Source: Cytobacillus gottheilii
GTDB taxonomy: Bacteria > Bacillota > Bacilli > Bacillales > Cytobacillaceae
Assembly: GCF_900166665.1 (NCBI RefSeq)
Contig: NZ_LT800494.1
Location: forward strand, 1,901,262-1,965,261
Direction: 5' to 3'
Length of the DNA stretch: 64,000 bases
Part shown: in pieces, positions 60,328-64,000 of the stretch
Numbering within the stretch: the first letter of the stretch is position 1
How the letters are laid out: every line of letters starts with the position of its first letter
Position numbers and translations under genes: made by a program
The notes under the pieces: generated by a model
What the model saw: only the letters and a program-made list of their open reading frames with translations
What the model was told of the DNA's origin: nothing
Database searches by the model: none

Positions 60328-62616
60328 GTGACGTTAATTACAAAGGACAAAGGAAGAAGAAAATTACCTTTTGATAAGGAACGGTTAGAGCGTTCAGTTG
60401 ATAAAGCGTTGGAAGACTTTCCACATTTAAATTCAGACAAGTACAAACAACGTATCATTCGCTTTGTTTCTGACAATGAAGAGTTTCGTGCAGCTAAGAT
60501 TACAGACAAGTTAATTCTAAATGCATTAGACAATATCACACGTGAGGAGCCTGAATGGACATTTGTAGCTGCTCAGACATTCTTAAATAAACTCTATAAA
60601 GAAGCTTCTTATAACCGTTCATACGATTATTCAGATAAGTACGGTAGTCTATACGGATTACTGAAGCACCTAGGTGAAAAGGGAGTTTATTCAGAATTAA
60701 TCCTAAAAGAGTATACGAGAGAAGAGATTAAAGAAGCTGAGTCATTAATTGATCCAGAAAAAGATAAACTGTTTAACTACATCGGCTTAAAAACTCTTTA
60801 TGACCGTTACTTGGCAAAAGATAAAGATAGGCGGACTTTTGAATTACCGCAGGAACGTTGGATGATTATTTCAATGGTTCTTATGGTTAATGAACCGAAA
60901 TCACAGCGAATGCAGCTTGTCAGTGAAGCATATTGGGCATTATCCAACCTTTATATGACGGTTGCAACTCCTACATTATCTAATGCTGGTAAGGCTTTTG
61001 GACAATTATCTAGCTGTTTTATTGCTACAACTGATGACAGTCTACAGTCTATTTATGATGATAATACGGATATCGCCAACCTGTCTAAAGGTGGAGGCGG
61101 AATTGGAATCTACTTAGGTAAAATTAGAAGTCGTGGTAGCGATATTAAAGGATTTAAAGGTATCTCTTCAGGCGTTCTGCCATGGATGAAGCAATTAAAT
61201 AATACTGCAGTCAGTGTTGACCAACTGGGTCAAAGACAAGGTAGTATTAGCGTAACTCTTGATGCGTGGCATAAAGATATCTTCTTATTCCTAGAGAGCA
61301 AACTAAACAATGGGGACGAGCGACTAAAGGCTCACGACTTATTCCCTGCTGTTAGTATCCCAGATTTATTTATGGAAAAGGTAAATGCTCGAACTGATTG
61401 GTATTTGTTTGATCCTCATGAAGTTAGGGAAGTGATGGGTTGGTCGCTTGAAGATTCATATGATGAAAAAGAAGGTAGCGGAACATTTAGAGATCGTTAT
61501 GAACAATGCGTAAACAATAATGATTTATCTAAAGTGAAAGTTCCGGCTATTGACATCATGAAAGCAATTATGAAATCAATGCTTGAATCAGGTACACCGT
61601 TCTTATTCTTCCGTGATGAAGTTAACAGAAAGAATCCAAATAAACACGCAGGAATGATTTATTGTACTAACCTCTGCGTTGAAGTGGTTCAGAACCAATC
61701 TCCTACAAGACTTATAAACCAATACATACAGGGTAATAAAATTATCACTGAAAAAGAAATTGGCGACTTTGTAACTTGTAATCTCTCTTCGATTAACTTA
61801 GGTAGAGCAATTACTGATGAAGAGTTAGAAAGACTTATCATGATTCAAATTAGAATGTTAGATAATGTAATAGACATTAACTCAATTCCTGTTCTACAGT
61901 CTCAATCAACAAACCAGAAATATAGAGCAATTGGACTTGGAACATTCTCTTGGCATCATCTTTTAGCTTTGAAGGGCATTAAGTGGGAAAGTGAAGAAGC
62001 CGTTGAATTTGCGGATAAACTTTATGAAAAAATAGCTTATTTAACAATTAAGGCTTCAAATGAGTTAGCGATTGAAAAAGAAAAATATCCGGTATTTGAA
62101 GGTTCTCAGTGGTCAACTGGGGAGTATTTTGACATTAGAGGTTATGGAGAGCAAGATGACACTACTCGCTTTGTAACTAATGAACAGTGGTTGCAGCTGA
62201 AGCAGAGTGTACAAGAACATGGAATGCGCAATGGATATTTGATGGCTGTGGCTCCAAATGGCAGTACGAGTGTTATTGCAAATGGTTCTGCTTCAATTGA
62301 TCCTATCTTTGCTCAGTTATATTTTGAGGAGAAGAAGAATTATAAGATCCCTGTAACTGCTCCAGACCTTAATCCTAAGACAGTTTGGTTCTATGACGGT
62401 GCTTATAATATTGACCAAAAGTGGAGCGTAAGGCAAAACGCAGCAAGACAAAAACACATTGACCAGTCGCAAAGTTTCAATCTATACGTTAGAAATAATA
62501 TTAAAGCGAAAGACCTACTGGACTTAATTGATATGGCATGGGAAGAAAAATGCAAAACAACTTATTATATCCGTTCAACTACAGGGGAGTATGATGAGTG
62601 TGAAACATGTACATAA
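60328..62616 (+). CDS. Class I ribonucleotide reductase large subunit, 762 aa
   Basis: A GTG start follows AGTGGGTAATTGA, with a modest SD. Residues 1-95 are an ATP-cone (TLITKDKGRRKLPFDKERLE, the allosteric on/off site), unlike the short NrdE of many Firmicutes. Catalytic residues: LSSCFIATTDD (redox Cys), YCTNLCVEVVQNQ (N-x-C-x-E radical and acid residues), FVTCNLSSINLG (second redox Cys), TTYYIR (Tyr pair of the radical path) and the C-terminal CETC. No intein interrupts it, unlike the SPbeta enzyme. It reduces NDPs to dNDPs with the small subunit two genes downstream. Confidence 0.93.
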   Translation: MTLITKDKGRRKLPFDKERLERSVDKALEDFPHLNSDKYKQRIIRFVSDNEEFRAAKITDKLILNALDNITREEPEWTFVAAQTFLNKLYKEASYNRSYDYSDKYGSLYGLLKHLGEKGVYSELILKEYTREEIKEAESLIDPEKDKLFNYIGLKTLYDRYLAKDKDRRTFELPQERWMIISMVLMVNEPKSQRMQLVSEAYWALSNLYMTVATPTLSNAGKAFGQLSSCFIATTDDSLQSIYDDNTDIANLSKGGGGIGIYLGKIRSRGSDIKGFKGISSGVLPWMKQLNNTAVSVDQLGQRQGSISVTLDAWHKDIFLFLESKLNNGDERLKAHDLFPAVSIPDLFMEKVNARTDWYLFDPHEVREVMGWSLEDSYDEKEGSGTFRDRYEQCVNNNDLSKVKVPAIDIMKAIMKSMLESGTPFLFFRDEVNRKNPNKHAGMIYCTNLCVEVVQNQSPTRLINQYIQGNKIITEKEIGDFVTCNLSSINLGRAITDEELERLIMIQIRMLDNVIDINSIPVLQSQSTNQKYRAIGLGTFSWHHLLALKGIKWESEEAVEFADKLYEKIAYLTIKASNELAIEKEKYPVFEGSQWSTGEYFDIRGYGEQDDTTRFVTNEQWLQLKQSVQEHGMRNGYLMAVAPNGSTSVIANGSASIDPIFAQLYFEEKKNYKIPVTAPDLNPKTVWFYDGAYNIDQKWSVRQNAARQKHIDQSQSFNLYVRNNIKAKDLLDLIDMAWEEKCKTTYYIRSTTGEYDECETCT

Positions 62617-63055
62617 GATTTTAGTAGTTGTATATTCTGCTAGTGGTTACACAAAAAGATCAGCGAGTATAATTGAAAATAAATTAATCGGAATGGGATA
62701 TGAGGTTTATCTTCATATCCTTTCTAAAGAAAGTAAAGATATAAATGTGGCAAACTATGATTTTATGTTTATTGGTTCGCCTACATATGATAGAGGAAAG
62801 ACACCTAAACCGATGTTGAACTTTTTAAAGAAGACTTTAAAGGAAGATAAAGTTACTGGAATGACTTGTGCGGTATTTGGCAACGGTGAAACGCAATGGG
62901 GTAATTATTGTAAAGCAGTTGATGAAATCACATATCACCTAAAGAAGTATGGAAATAGAATAGTTAATCAAGTAAGGATTGAGCAAAATCCAGTAAACGA
63001 TTATCAGATTGAAGCAATAGAAAATTTTGTTGTAGAAGCATTAAGGAGGAATTAA
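62594..63055 (+). CDS. Flavodoxin/NrdI-like protein, 153 aa
   Basis: The second of two tandem ATGs lies 5 bp after GGGGAG; the gene overlaps the end of the large subunit by about 23 bp. FMN-binding loops: LVVVYSASGYTKRSA (the T-x-S-G-x-T phosphate loop), IGSPTYDRGKTPKPMLNF and AVFGNGETQWGNYCKAVDEI. Between the two reductase genes it should reduce or activate the small-subunit cofactor, as NrdI does in class Ib systems, though it looks more like a true flavodoxin. An SPBRE-like copy lies inside it. Confidence 0.85.
   Translation: MSVKHVHKILVVVYSASGYTKRSASIIENKLIGMGYEVYLHILSKESKDINVANYDFMFIGSPTYDRGKTPKPMLNFLKKTLKEDKVTGMTCAVFGNGETQWGNYCKAVDEITYHLKKYGNRIVNQVRIEQNPVNDYQIEAIENFVVEALRRN
62670..62687 (+). 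repeat. SPBRE-like copy inside a coding region
   Basis: TAATTGAAAATAAATTAA within the flavodoxin gene (read as Ile-Ile-Glu-Asn-Lys-Leu-Ile). Confidence 0.45.
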
Positions 63056-63057
63056 AT

Positions 63058-64000
63058 TTGAGATTAGAACTAGATACGGTACTACAATCAACAGACTTTT
63101 TAGTTCCAGAGAATCCTAACCGTTCAAACAGTGTGTTAAATGGTGACAGCAGCGGTATCTTAACTTGGAATGATATTGCTAAAGAGCTTGTTTATAAAAG
63201 ATACAAAGAAGCATTAGGTAACTTTTGGACACCTTTTGAAATCAACTTAGGATCAGATGTTAAGCAGTACAAAGACCTATCAGAAGAGGACAGAGAGCGG
63301 TTCAGAAAAGTAAATGCTTTAGTGGCTATTTTAGATTCAGTTCAGCCAGTATGGTTCAACTTAATGGGACAATACATTACTGATAGCTCTATACAACACT
63401 TACTTACAATCTTATCTCAGCAGGAAGTTGTACATAATCATTCATATTCCTATGTTTTGTCTACTCTAGAAGAGTATAAAAATCAAAATAAGGCATTTGA
63501 AATTGCAAGAACAGATGAAGTTGTATACTTTAGAAATAAATTAATATTTGATGTGTATCGAGATTTTAAAAAGCATCCTACTGTTAGAAACTTTATTAGA
63601 GGTATGATTGCTTCAATGCTATTGGAAGGAATTAATTTTTATTCTGCATTTGCTTATTTCTATAATCTTGCTAGAAATCAGAAGCTCGTTGCTACTTCAA
63701 CAATGATAGCGTATATCAATAGAGATGAGCAACTTCACACGAAAGTAGCTGCAGATATCTTAAATTTTATATTGGAAGATCAACCGCACTTACAAGACTA
63801 TGCCAAAGAGTTTGCTTTAGAGTTCTTCCCTCAAGTAGTAGATAAAGAGATTGAATGGTCAGAGTATATTCTTAAAGGCGAAGAAGATATTGATATGTTT
63901 GAAATGAAACGTTATATTCAGTATCGTGCAAACAAAGTATTGTCCCTATTGAATATGAAAGAAATTTACAAAGGAATTGAATCTAATCCTATGCCTTGGA
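63058..64000 (+). CDS. Class I ribonucleotide reductase small subunit, 3' truncated by window edge
   Basis: A TTG start lies 8 bp after AAGGAGG, two bases after the flavodoxin stop. I translated 314 codons without a stop. The diiron site is complete so far: Asp in ALVAILDSVQ, E-x-x-H-x-x-x-Y in QEVVHNHSYSY (including the tyrosyl-radical Tyr), Glu in LLEGINFYSAF, and E-x-x-H in NRDEQLHTKV. Family length is about 320-350, so only a short C-terminus is missing. It makes the radical used by the large subunit. Confidence 0.92.
   Translation, partial: MRLELDTVLQSTDFLVPENPNRSNSVLNGDSSGILTWNDIAKELVYKRYKEALGNFWTPFEINLGSDVKQYKDLSEEDRERFRKVNALVAILDSVQPVWFNLMGQYITDSSIQHLLTILSQQEVVHNHSYSYVLSTLEEYKNQNKAFEIARTDEVVYFRNKLIFDVYRDFKKHPTVRNFIRGMIASMLLEGINFYSAFAYFYNLARNQKLVATSTMIAYINRDEQLHTKVAADILNFILEDQPHLQDYAKEFALEFFPQVVDKEIEWSEYILKGEEDIDMFEMKRYIQYRANKVLSLLNMKEIYKGIESNPMPW

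Noticed and set aside
60328-62616. Intein or intron in the ribonucleotide reductase large subunit
   Set aside because: SPbeta has one, but here all catalytic motifs follow in an uninterrupted frame of normal length.
1-64000. tRNA, rRNA or insertion sequence
   Set aside because: No cloverleaf with a T-loop consensus, no rRNA-like stretch, and no transposase or terminal inverted repeats were noticed. A tRNAscan or ISfinder search could change this.

Overview
The window is the early half of a large temperate phage or prophage genome of the SPbeta/phi3T type from a Bacillus-like host (Firmicutes). The evidence is an arbitrium locus (aimR followed by aimP), a downstream trio resembling SPbeta YopP-YopQ-YopR (active tyrosine recombinase, DGQHR/ParB-like protein, and the recombinase-fold master repressor MrpR), a YopS-like Xre protein on the minus strand, and about 50 copies of a 17-bp element (consensus TATTRAAAATAAATTRA) that match the SPbeta repeated element (SPBRE) in kind. 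The DNA is AT-rich, Shine-Dalgarno sequences are strong, TTG and GTG starts are frequent, and nearly every gene is on the plus strand. No tRNA, rRNA, CRISPR, insertion sequence, attachment site or structural gene was seen.

Layout. 1-0.8 kb: 3' part of a winged-helix protein, then a gene-free stretch of about 295 bp with strong inverted repeats. 1.1-3.8 kb: short genes, several with their own promoter, SPBRE copies and terminator. 3.8-8.9 kb: a polyvalent-type protein, a methyltransferase-like protein and a membrane protein, in a stretch unusually rich in the heptamer ATAACAG. 9-17.7 kb: small hypothetical genes, a 33-residue SinI-like peptide, a DUF5677 protein and an HNH endonuclease. 17.8-29 kb: the decision region, with an Xre regulator, aimR, aimP, a candidate aimX, a phage sigma factor, a Rha antirepressor, the recombinase/YopQ/MrpR operon and a divergent Xre gene. 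29.2-39 kb: accessory genes including two nucleotidyltransferases, a SLOG protein, a macro domain protein and a metallophosphoesterase. 39.1-49 kb: the replication operon (SSB-like protein with a DDLPF tail, RecA-fold ATPase, DnaB-like helicase, Toprim primase-like protein, RecJ-like nuclease, family A DNA polymerase). 49-64 kb: 3D-domain protein, dCMP deaminase, dNMP kinase, a run of small membrane proteins, three DNA methyltransferases, small genes, and a class I ribonucleotide reductase operon with a flavodoxin, cut by the window end.

How the parts fit. By analogy with SPbeta, MrpR would hold the SPBRE-bearing early promoters silent in the lysogen, and AimR with its secreted peptide would tune the lysis/lysogeny choice through aimX. 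The sequence adds two regularities. First, SPBRE copies sit at fixed positions in promoters: one ends 8-9 bp before the -35 box, and in three promoters a second copy exactly fills the 17-bp spacer between -35 and -10. Second, a different 32-bp inverted repeat occurs three times, just after aimP, in front of the recombinase/mrpR operon, and just after mrpR. It is a good candidate for the operator linking the arbitrium switch to the repressor operon. Once induced, the phage would make its own dNTPs, replicate with its own polymerase and helicase, and methylate its DNA.
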